DNA from: Acetivibrio clariflavus DSM 19732
GTDB taxonomy: Bacteria > Bacillota > Clostridia > Acetivibrionales > Acetivibrionaceae
Assembly: GCF_000237085.1 (NCBI RefSeq)
Contig: NC_016627.1
Location: forward strand, 620,001 to 684,000
DNA: 64,000 nt
Reading direction: 5' to 3'
Under the pieces are notes generated by a model. The model was not told where the DNA came from, did not search any database, and saw only the letters and a list, made by a program, of their open reading frames with translations. Positions 9,830 through 19,020 of the stretch are shown here, piece after piece. Made by a program: the position numbers and the translations under genes. Each line of letters begins with the position of its first letter. The stretch's first letter is position 1.

Positions 9830-11137
9830 ATGGGTTTAATTAAACAGGCCTTTGCTGCAACAAAGGAACAATTTAGCGAACTCTTGAGAGCAGGAGCGGG
9901 AAGTTTAGGTAGTGTACTTGCTGATAAATTTAAGGTGGTTATTGAGTGTCCAAACATGGGGGATAATATTTTAATGATGAAAAAGAGCTCGCAGACTGGA
10001 CGTATCCCCAAAGACAGCGCTATTGTGGTACAACCGTCTCAAATGGCAGTTATTGTAGATAGTGGACGTGTTGTAGATGCTACAGCGGAACAGGGAGTAT
10101 ACATATTTGATCAATCTTCAACACCATGTTTTCTTCAGGGAGATTTTGAAGGTGCTATTAAAACTTTGTGGGAACGTTTTAAATTTGCAGGGGCAACACC
10201 TAATACTCAGCAGGTATATTATTTTAATATAAAAGAAATTATGGATAACGGCTTTGGAACAGCAACTCCGATTCCATACAGAGATTGGGAACATCCCCTT
10301 GTAAATCCGAGGGTTCCCGGTGGCCTGATGCCGATGAATGTAAATATAAAATGCTACGGAAAGTATACTTTCAAGATTGTAGATCCGGCAGTTTTTATGA
10401 TGGAAGTTTGCGGTACAGCCAATATTTATGAAAAAGAAGAATTGGTTGATCAGATGAGGAGTGAAATAAATGCTGCTTTTAAGTCTGTTGTAAACCGACT
10501 CGGTTCTGATGATTACAAAGTATATGCTACCCAGTTATCTTCACAGGATCAGCTAATCCGTGAAATCATGGAAAAAGAGGTTTTGGATGAACCGATACGT
10601 AGACGGGGTATCAAGATAGTTTCCTTCGCTATCGAGAGCATGCAATTTGATGAGGCATCTAAAGCTAAGATAGATCAGTATGAAATTGGATCTGATGCTC
10701 TTACTCAACAGGGTATGATGGCTTCTTCCTATGCTAAAGCTATGGAAAATGCAGCTGGAAATGCAAAGGGTGCAGCCAATGGTTTTATTGGCCTCGGAAT
10801 GATGAATATGGCATCGGGAGGAGTTTTTGGTAATGTACCTCAGAATCTTAATAAACAAGTTGCACAGCAGCAACAGGGAGGAAATGCAAGCTCTTTTGAA
10901 GCTTCAGGTACGGTTTGTAACAACTGCGGAAAACCGGTTAACGGAAAATTCTGTTCAAACTGCGGAACACCGGTTTCTCAAAAGAAGATTTGTCCGGTAT
11001 GTAAAAATGAAGCTTCAGGAAGATTTTGTTCCAATTGTGGTGCCAGTTTGGAAGCTCCGGCCAAGAAGTTCTGCTCCGATTGTGGTACGGAAGTTCCGCA
11101 GAAGTTTTGTCCTAACTGTGGAAAGCCAGTTGAATAA
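9830..11137 (+). CDS. SPFH-domain protein with three C-terminal zinc ribbons (YdjI-like)
   Basis: A 435-residue protein. The N-terminal ~300 residues are an SPFH/band-7 domain of the virion-core-protein-like (YdjI) type, with GDNILMMKKSSQTGRIPKDS, PVPGG-like loops and the long helix EASKAKIDQYEIG. A glycine/alanine-rich linker leads to three double-CxxC zinc ribbons (CNNCGKP..., CPVCKNE..., CSDCGTE...). Such proteins form membrane-associated oligomers in envelope-stress systems. The ATG at 9830 is preceded by GGAGG at 9818-9822; the frame reaches further upstream to 9779 without a ribosome site. A terminator follows, so this closes the two-gene unit. Confidence 0.82.
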   Translation: MGLIKQAFAATKEQFSELLRAGAGSLGSVLADKFKVVIECPNMGDNILMMKKSSQTGRIPKDSAIVVQPSQMAVIVDSGRVVDATAEQGVYIFDQSSTPCFLQGDFEGAIKTLWERFKFAGATPNTQQVYYFNIKEIMDNGFGTATPIPYRDWEHPLVNPRVPGGLMPMNVNIKCYGKYTFKIVDPAVFMMEVCGTANIYEKEELVDQMRSEINAAFKSVVNRLGSDDYKVYATQLSSQDQLIREIMEKEVLDEPIRRRGIKIVSFAIESMQFDEASKAKIDQYEIGSDALTQQGMMASSYAKAMENAAGNAKGAANGFIGLGMMNMASGGVFGNVPQNLNKQVAQQQQGGNASSFEASGTVCNNCGKPVNGKFCSNCGTPVSQKKICPVCKNEASGRFCSNCGASLEAPAKKFCSDCGTEVPQKFCPNCGKPVE

Positions 11138-11158
11138 ATATGTAAAATGTGTTGTATT

Positions 11159-11190
11159 GGTGGTTCATATTTTGAGCCACCTTTATTATT
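11159..11190 (+). terminator. Terminator after the SPFH gene
   Basis: A 9-bp stem (GGTGGTTCA at 11159-11167 with TGAGCCACC at 11173-11181, one G-U pair) is followed by a T-rich run. Confidence 0.75.
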
Positions 11191-11269
11191 TTAAGCTGTT
11201 TAAATAATTTTCTGGATAATTTTTCTGGGATTAAAGACAAGCAGAAAATAAAGAAATTTATATTCAGAG

Positions 11270-11431
11270 ATGATAAAACATTATCCCCATGAAATACCAG
11301 AAGGAGAGCAGCAGAGGGTGGCCATAGCTTTTGCAAATAATCCTAAACTTATTTTTGCCGATGAACCTACCGATTCTGTGGAAAGCAAGAAATCATGCAG
11401 CACTATAAACTTAATAAAAATCAAAGGGTAA
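11270..11431 (+). pseudogene. Remnant of a LolD/MacB-type ABC ATPase
   Basis: A 53-codon stretch carries the ABC signature and Walker B neighbourhood in a degraded form: YPHEIPEGEQQRVAIAF (normally LSGGEQQRVAIARA), then NNPKLIFADEPTDSVESK (normally ADEPTGNLDSKT). No Walker A half is seen upstream. It is probably part of the same lost export system as the membrane-fusion pseudogene at 7761-8353. Confidence 0.75.
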
Positions 11432-11486
11432 ATACAAAAAATCAGGAACGTAATTGAAATATATAAGGATTAATTTCATTTATAAT

Positions 11487-13589
11487 TTATGTACTGACAA
11501 ATTCTTTAATAAATAATTTGGCTTTTTTATAAAATTTACACCGTTTTTTTAGATCCTTCTTAATTTCGCGTAAAAAAGCTGAATAGGTATCGACGAAATC
11601 GGCATCTGCTTCATATTCGCCGTAGATGATTCTATTATAAGTTGTGATTAGGTCGCTGAATTTAAGCTCATTTAATGAAACTTCAGCATCAATCCTTCTG
11701 GCGTACTCTTGAGGTGTTTCGTAATTGTACTTCGGATATTTGCAAGCTTTTAAGTAATCCAATATAATTTGGTGAATTATTTTCACTTTATAAGTGCTGC
11801 TTCCCTTGCGGAAGGCATTCTTGCTTTTTATAATTATAACAATAACATATATTAAAAGGATTAAGACTATGGGGATTCCTGTGTAAAGGCCAATTTTAAT
11901 TAATATGTCTATAGTTTCTTTATTTGAATCCTTGTCTTCTGCAACCGGTTCTTCCTCCTCCTTAAGTCTATTTTCCTGTTGATTTGAGTTTGCTACTCCA
12001 ACCTCAGTACTTTCGAACATAACCCATCCGTAACCTTTAAAATAAACTTCAATCCAGGCATGGGCATCAGAGTCAAATACCGGTTTATAACCTGTGGATA
12101 AGTATTTATAATACGCAGGGACTGAGGAAAAACTTGAGGAGGTATCTATTTTAAAACCGGTTACATAACGGGCCGGAATGTTGAGGCTTCTTAGCAGTAG
12201 AGCCGCTGCTGAGGAATAATGCTGACAAAAGCCTTCTTTGCTTTCAAATAAAAAGTATTCGATTTTGTCGGAGTTGTCTTTTGGGACTTTAGGAACAGGA
12301 TTATAGGTATAATTGTTTTTTAAATATTTGATAATGGCTTCTATCTTGTCATAATCATTGTCTATTCCTTCTGTAATCTTTAATGCCAACTCATACAGCC
12401 TATCATTGCTATAGCCTTCGTATTGGGGGAGTGTGTTTTGAAGTTTAACTTTCCTTAAGGCCTCCTTAAAGGCTTCTTTGTCGGCTATATTTAAGGAATC
12501 AAAGGAAAAAGAAAAATCTTCTTTAATTATATTTTCAGTATAGTTCTCTATATGGTAGGTACCTCTGTTTTCATCGCAGGCGACAATAATATCGGGATTT
12601 TGTATACTGAAATTATCTATATATGGTCCCACAAATAAAATTGGTGTTTGAATACCGGTATAATTGATAACAATATTTTCTACTTCTCCTATTGCTTTAA
12701 AAGCAGTGAAAATACTGTTTTCGGTTTTGGGAAAGGATTCGTTTTGCAGCCATCGGTTTTTGGTATATGTATCATACACAATTGATTTAAAATATACTGT
12801 TTTATTGGTTTTAACTTTAAACAACTCAATACCCTCAAATACAAATTTATCTCTGATATTACCGCTTGTGGCAACTTCAGAAGCAAACTTATCAAAAGAA
12901 TTTGTGCCTTCCTGTGAATTGCTTAAATAAACCTTTTTTGGTTTTGCTTGAAATGGGTATGGGCGAGACTGGAAAAGCAGCTGTGACAAGCCAATAATAC
13001 ATATTGCGTATATGATTGCTATACTTATAAAAGGCATTATATCTCTTTCTTTTTTCTTTTCAATCCTGGTGTAATAAATATAGAAATAATACACTATGCT
13101 GCAAAATATAAAAAATAAAAAGGTATATCGGTCACTTACAGCATTCAGCTGGTTTTCAACAAAACCTGCGGTCAAAGCAATAAGGGAAACGGGAATATAG
13201 ACATAATTCCAAAACTTAAAATGTTTACATTTCGAAATAATTATATAAATCAAAATTGATATCAGTAAAATTACTGCTACTTGTCTTGGGATATCTATAG
13301 AAGAGCTATTACCAGCAATAGATTCAAAATACGGCATTAGAAACGCGCTTATATTATCTGCAATTAAATCCATGATTCCCAATAAGTACATGACAAAGAA
13401 TCCGCCTATAGATAGCAGGGATAAAGCTGTCAGTGATATAAAAATTCTTTTCTTGTTGCCAAATAGGATTATAGATAATAAAAAACTAAAAAGAGAAATT
13501 ATTAAATTATTTATGACGGAAATTTCGTATCCCATTATAGCGGATAATAAAAGAATCCATCCTAAGCCGTATATGAATTCTGCAAACAT
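11487..13589 (-). CDS. TgpA-like transglutaminase-domain membrane protein
   Basis: A 700-residue membrane protein. About six N-terminal membrane helices (first ~200 residues) precede a long extracytoplasmic region with a transglutaminase-like fold: Cys455 in EGFCQHYSS, His510 in DAHAW, and the acidic third position in GWVMFEST. Another membrane helix near 560-585 and a C-terminal cytoplasmic DUF4129-type tail follow. The natural substrate in Firmicutes is not known; roles in surface protein or wall processing are proposed for the family. Its ATG directly abuts the stop codon of the DUF58 gene, so translation is coupled. It is last in a moxR-DUF58-tgpA operon. Confidence 0.88.
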   Translation of the reverse strand: MFAEFIYGLGWILLLSAIMGYEISVINNLIISLFSFLLSIILFGNKKRIFISLTALSLLSIGGFFVMYLLGIMDLIADNISAFLMPYFESIAGNSSSIDIPRQVAVILLISILIYIIISKCKHFKFWNYVYIPVSLIALTAGFVENQLNAVSDRYTFLFFIFCSIVYYFYIYYTRIEKKKERDIMPFISIAIIYAICIIGLSQLLFQSRPYPFQAKPKKVYLSNSQEGTNSFDKFASEVATSGNIRDKFVFEGIELFKVKTNKTVYFKSIVYDTYTKNRWLQNESFPKTENSIFTAFKAIGEVENIVINYTGIQTPILFVGPYIDNFSIQNPDIIVACDENRGTYHIENYTENIIKEDFSFSFDSLNIADKEAFKEALRKVKLQNTLPQYEGYSNDRLYELALKITEGIDNDYDKIEAIIKYLKNNYTYNPVPKVPKDNSDKIEYFLFESKEGFCQHYSSAAALLLRSLNIPARYVTGFKIDTSSSFSSVPAYYKYLSTGYKPVFDSDAHAWIEVYFKGYGWVMFESTEVGVANSNQQENRLKEEEEPVAEDKDSNKETIDILIKIGLYTGIPIVLILLIYVIVIIIKSKNAFRKGSSTYKVKIIHQIILDYLKACKYPKYNYETPQEYARRIDAEVSLNELKFSDLITTYNRIIYGEYEADADFVDTYSAFLREIKKDLKKRCKFYKKAKLFIKEFVST

Positions 13590-14807
13590 TTAGGCCACTT
13601 CCAATCTGCAAAGTTCATTTTCATAACTGATTTTGTATACTTTTATATTATTGGACAATAGATCCACTAAAGGCTGTTTATCCTGATCGGTTAAAATACT
13701 GCCTACTTCGCATTTGTTTTCATTGATTATGTAAATATTTATATCCGGTATCCTTGCACGGTTTAAAAGGATATATTCGCTTAATTCTTTGGTTATGTAG
13801 GGGGTAAAAATCATTATATTGGCATACTGTGCGAAACTGCCCAGTTCTTTTTCCAGTATACTGATGAATTCTCTGCCGGAAAACATCATATTGGCCAGGA
13901 CATTGTAAAATTGTCCGAAATCGTTGATATTACTTGCTGAAATGTATTGCATGTCGAATTTGTAGTAGGAAAGATAAGTGGGAGTATTGTTTTCCAACAA
14001 GTATTTTATAGTTGCAACTACACATTCGATAATATAATCTTGCATGACCACATTATATTCAAAACTAAAGGGCAAACTGTCATAGTTTATAATTATTTTG
14101 GTACGGCTATTGATATTGCCCTCATTTTCTTTAACCAAAAGTTTCCCTTGTTTTGCACTTAATTTCCAATGAATTGCTTTTAACGGATCTCCCGATTGGT
14201 AATCCCGTACATTGGAAAAAATACTGGGATCTTTATTGGTTTTACTTACAATACTTTCGTTAGATTCAATTAAGGAAGTGTATTTATTAACCTGTATAAG
14301 TTCGCGTATTTTGGGATAGACCAGAATTTTGGGATTTTCTATCGACTTAAATTTAATTGTGAACAAGTTGAAAAAATCCCGTATACTTATTGACTGAATA
14401 CCTATGTAATAGCTTCCTCTATATCGGCAGTCAACCTTCTTGACTGCTTTTTTTACTTCATCGGGATATAATATGAATTCATCTTCTTCTCCCAGTATAG
14501 TATCTTTGAAAAGCACCTTGCTATCGGTAAATTCAATGGTCATAGGACAAAACAGCAGTTTTGTGTGATTACTTATTTCGTAAGTATAAGTTATGACATC
14601 ACCTTTTACTACAATACGCTGATCTACGTTTTCAAGCAGTCTGAAAGATGCCATGGTGAACAGTATTAACGAAAGAGATACAACGGGCAATAACAGTGCG
14701 GTGTAAAAGAGTATAGTAGATATATAACCGTCTTTGTAAATTCCCAATGCAATTGTAAAGATTAAAAAACATAGATATATGATTTTATTCTTTAACAATT
14801 TGAACAC
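13590..14807 (-). CDS. DUF58 domain protein, middle gene of the moxR operon
   Basis: A 405-residue protein with two N-terminal membrane helices, then the DUF58 domain with its hallmark RDYQSGDPLKAIHWKLSAK around 200-215, followed by a vWA-like C-terminal part. DUF58 proteins accompany MoxR ATPases and are thought to act with them in maturing or activating surface proteins. It begins at a GTG preceded by AAAGGAAAGG and lies 23 bases after moxR; its stop codon is immediately followed by the transglutaminase start codon. The three genes are an obvious operon. Confidence 0.87.
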   Translation of the reverse strand: MFKLLKNKIIYLCFLIFTIALGIYKDGYISTILFYTALLLPVVSLSLILFTMASFRLLENVDQRIVVKGDVITYTYEISNHTKLLFCPMTIEFTDSKVLFKDTILGEEDEFILYPDEVKKAVKKVDCRYRGSYYIGIQSISIRDFFNLFTIKFKSIENPKILVYPKIRELIQVNKYTSLIESNESIVSKTNKDPSIFSNVRDYQSGDPLKAIHWKLSAKQGKLLVKENEGNINSRTKIIINYDSLPFSFEYNVVMQDYIIECVVATIKYLLENNTPTYLSYYKFDMQYISASNINDFGQFYNVLANMMFSGREFISILEKELGSFAQYANIMIFTPYITKELSEYILLNRARIPDINIYIINENKCEVGSILTDQDKQPLVDLLSNNIKVYKISYENELCRLEVA

Positions 14808-14830
14808 AGCCTTTCCTTTACTTCGCTGTT

Positions 14831-15766
14831 CTATTCAGGTACTGTTATCTTTTTTAACAGTTCATTTAATATATCTTCCACAGAGATATTTTCATACTTT
14901 GCTTCAGCCCTTGGAATTATTCGGTGTCTTACAATGGGCATTAGTACCTTTTTAATATCGTCCGGTGTTACAAAGTCTCTGTTTTGGTAATAGGCCCATG
15001 CTCTGGCCGCCCTTGCAACGGCTAAAGTACCCCTGGGGCTGATTCCTAGCTGGATTTGATTGCTCCTTCTTGATTCCTGTGCTATTTTAATAATATATTG
15101 AGCAACCTTTTGGTTTATTTTGACTTTAAGTATTTCTTCCTGAACTTCTAGTATTTCTTCTAATGTAACTACAGCTTCCAAATGTTCAAGAGGGATCTCC
15201 TGCCCGTAAATGCTTAAAATACCAAGTTCCTCTTCCTCATTGGGGTAGCCTATGGATATCTTCATAATAAAGCGGTCCAGTTGGGCTTCAGGTAAGGGAT
15301 AAGTTCCTAAATGTTCTATCGGATTTTGAGTGGCTATAACCATAAAAGGCTTCGGTAAAGGATAGAGTTTACCGTCAACGGTAACTTTCTTTTCTTCCAT
15401 GGCTTCTAACAAACCCGATTGTGTCTTTGGCGGTGTCCTGTTAATTTCATCGGCTAAGAAAATATTTGCCATGATAGCACCTTCTCTATATTCAAATTCA
15501 TTGGTTTTGGGATTGAACATAGAGAAACCTGTAATATCGGAAGGCATAACATCCGGTGTGCAGGATATTCTTTTAAACTTCCCTCCGATTGTTTTGGATA
15601 ATGCCAATGCCAGAGTGGTTTTTCCTGTACCTGGTACATCCTCAATTAATACATGACCGTCACAAAGAAGTGCCAAACACAATAATTCTATGGTGTCCCT
15701 TTTGCCTACAATAACTTTCTCAATGTTACTGACCATTCTTTCGATGACATTGTTATTTTTTTTCAT
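14831..15766 (-). CDS. MoxR-family AAA+ ATPase
   Basis: A 311-residue AAA+ chaperone-like ATPase with Walker A PGTGKTTLA near residue 45, Walker B LADEINRTPPKTQ, sensor 1 ATQNP, and the C-terminal lid with GISPRGTLAVARAARAWA. MoxR ATPases remodel or activate partner proteins, typically the vWA/DUF58 protein next door. The ATG at 15766 is placed 8 bases after AAAAGG; an in-frame GTG at 15775 overlaps that site and is less likely. It is the first gene of a three-gene minus-strand operon. Confidence 0.9.
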   Translation of the reverse strand: MKKNNNVIERMVSNIEKVIVGKRDTIELLCLALLCDGHVLIEDVPGTGKTTLALALSKTIGGKFKRISCTPDVMPSDITGFSMFNPKTNEFEYREGAIMANIFLADEINRTPPKTQSGLLEAMEEKKVTVDGKLYPLPKPFMVIATQNPIEHLGTYPLPEAQLDRFIMKISIGYPNEEEELGILSIYGQEIPLEHLEAVVTLEEILEVQEEILKVKINQKVAQYIIKIAQESRRSNQIQLGISPRGTLAVARAARAWAYYQNRDFVTPDDIKKVLMPIVRHRIIPRAEAKYENISVEDILNELLKKITVPE

Positions 15767-16257
15767 AAAGTGCACCTTTTCTTATAATATTTGATTTAGT
15801 CAATAGCAGAGGTGAAATATGTTTGAACTAAATTATAATCCTATTTGTATTATAGAGTTTTTTTAAAATAAAGTAAATAAAAAACAATAAAGTCTTTAAA
15901 ACGTAAGTGATTTTAATTATTTTGATTTTTATTAAATTTTCTTAAAGAAACTAGTTTTTCTGCCTCCAGGTATTAATTTTTTGTAAGTATTTTTTTTATG
16001 TAAAAATAATTCCGGGTAATGTAAGCGATTAAAAGGTTTGTGTTGTAAACTGTGAAGTGATATGACCTTCTGTTTTTGTTAACTTTAAAATATGTTACCA
16101 TTATGCAAACAAAATAATTTGAAAATCATCTAAATAGTGATAAAAATATAAATTATATGCATTGTATAATTACATCAAAGAATAGAAAAATGATAGCATT
16201 GTTTAGGCTTTTATGAAGGTAATAATTGTTCTTCTTGTAAAGAAAGGGGGATTAAAT
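15767..16257. other. Intergenic region between divergent genes
   Basis: About 490 AT-rich bases separate the moxR operon (minus) from a plus-strand small gene. A TATAAT lies on the plus strand at 16165-16170 and TATAAT-like boxes on the minus strand around 15830-15860. None has a clear -35 partner, so I place no promoter. No gene or structured RNA was recognised. Confidence 0.5.
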
Positions 16258-16765
16258 ATGAAAAAAAATTTTAAAACCGATAGTTTACCTGGTATTAATA
16301 ATTTTTATTGCATTAAACATTGCTTTATATGTTAAATATTCAAGAGCGAATGCGGATTTACAACGTGTTGGTAAACTAGCTGGCAAAAATTACAAGAGAA
16401 TATTTGAAAGTGTTGTAAATAGCAATTATTATCAAACATTTGATATAGGAAGAGTGCAGCTTTTAGAAGGAAAGATGGATGGTGCTTACTATTGTGCTGA
16501 TATGATACCTTTTGGATCAGGTAAACTTGCTTGTTCTGCTATAGCCGATGAATTGAAAAGACAACTGTACATACTCTCAGAACAGTACTATAATAAAGGC
16601 TCATTTAGTGAAGATGATAGAATTGTATATAATGAAATACTTCAAGAGATATCGGATGTTTATGAAGCATTAACCTATGATAATTATGTTTATTTATCAA
16701 CTAATAGAGAAATTATAGTGAACTACTCTAATTCCATTAAAAAGAAATATAATATAGATTATTAG
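16258..16765 (+). CDS. Small membrane-anchored protein, frameshifted in an A8 run
   Basis: A good ribosome site (AAAGGGGG at 16242-16249) precedes ATG 16258, followed at once by eight A. Read directly, the frame ends after 26 codons. Skipping one A gives a continuous frame to 16765: a basic start (MKKILK), a hydrophobic helix (PIVYLVLIIFIALNIALYV), then about 140 hydrophilic residues. The open frame downstream is intact over 165 codons, which argues that the break is recent, a sequencing error, or bypassed by slippage on the A run. No family recognised; the predicted product is a single-span anchored protein. Confidence 0.5.
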
Positions 16766-16827
16766 CAGAAAGCATTAAAAACTCTTTACCTCTGGTTAAA
16801 TAATTTAATATAAAGTTTTAAAATCAG

Positions 16828-16864
16828 CCCTAGGAACAAGTGCGATTTATGCTTGTTGCTAGGG
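16828..16864 (-). terminator. Hairpin between convergent genes, likely terminator
   Basis: A 13-bp stem with one mismatch (16828-16840 with 16852-16864) and an 11-base loop lies between two convergent genes. On the minus strand it is followed by an A/T-rich run, so it best serves the minus-strand gene ending at 16900. Confidence 0.55.
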
Positions 16865-16899
16865 TGTATTAGTATGGAGAAATCCATTCGATTGAATAC

Positions 16900-17379
16900 T
16901 TAATGATCCCACCAGAAGTAGTCTTGTTCAAGTTGATACACACTTCCATCAGCCGGATCTACTATATAAAATAACTTTTCTCCTGAAACTTCAACTGCAT
17001 AATAGTAGTAATAATCATTAATAAACAATGAATTGCGAGGTGTAATCGGTATTGATATGTATTTTTTAGGAATAAAGGTGACATTATTGCTATTTATTTC
17101 ATTTCGAACAATAGCTTTTCCACCTTCGTATGTAGTAGCCGGTAAATTAAAAATAAATAGAACCGGGATGATAATCGATAGCACAGTGAAAACTATCAAT
17201 TTTCCTTTTATTTTTCCAGACTCTTTTATAAATATAATAAGAGTCAATAGTAGAATGATTCCAATATCCAATAAGAATGTTTTCATTGCTCCGGAGAATA
17301 ATTTGTTCACTATGTGGATTACTATGAACTCAGTAGTAGGGACTATAGTTAATATTCTTGCTAATTTTTTATTTTCCAT
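16900..17379 (-). CDS. Hypothetical membrane protein
   Basis: A 159-residue protein that I do not recognise. It has two or three hydrophobic segments in the first 80 residues (around FLLDIGIILLLTLIIFI and LIVFTVLSIIIPVLFIF). An exported or cytoplasmic C-terminal half is rich in aromatic residues (DYYYYYAVEV, DYFWWDH). GAGGG sits upstream of the ATG with good spacing. It faces the frameshifted gene and stands alone. Codon use looks like its neighbours. Confidence 0.6.
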   Translation of the reverse strand: MENKKLARILTIVPTTEFIVIHIVNKLFSGAMKTFLLDIGIILLLTLIIFIKESGKIKGKLIVFTVLSIIIPVLFIFNLPATTYEGGKAIVRNEINSNNVTFIPKKYISIPITPRNSLFINDYYYYYAVEVSGEKLFYIVDPADGSVYQLEQDYFWWDH

Positions 17380-17637
17380 TAATGCATTCCCTCTTTTCGC
17401 AGGATATCTTCTATTCTCGATAATTCAATAATGATGAAAATGAGTCTACGATGTTTTTATTAGAACATGCTAAAACTTATGGTGAGAAAATTCTAAATGT
17501 CTAATAAAATAAAGCTAGCTTATTTTATGTTGAAAAAATGTGTATTGTATATAGAAGAAATTGTAACATAGATGTTGTTTTTGTACAATATGTTTGCTAT
17601 AGTTTGAGTAGGTTAGAAAATTAATTTAAATTGCAAT

Positions 17638-17656
17638 ATTAAATGCAACACCTATA
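17638..17656 (+). repeat. IS30 left inverted repeat
   Basis: ATTAAATGCAACACCTATA matches the right end in its first 13 bases. Confidence 0.75.
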
Positions 17657-17700
17657 GTAGAAATCATTTTTTGTTTAGGTGGTAAATCCACAATATTATC

Positions 17701-18937
<1,237 letters not shown>

Positions 18938-18981
18938 TCATACATGATTTCTCACTATGGTTGTTAATTTTTTTACTACAT

Positions 18982-19000
18982 TTTACCTGTTGCATTTAAT
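18982..19000 (-). repeat. IS30 right inverted repeat
   Basis: Its reverse complement starts ATTAAATGCAACA, identical to the first 13 bases of the left end. Confidence 0.75.
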
Positions 19001-19020
19001 TTTACAATTAACCTTACAGC

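Noticed and set aside
10827-11207. Open frame of 126 codons overlapping the zinc-ribbon end of the SPFH gene in another frame.
   Set aside because: Its open length is a shadow of the repeated Cys/Gly codons of the SPFH protein, and the zinc-ribbon reading is clearly the coding one.
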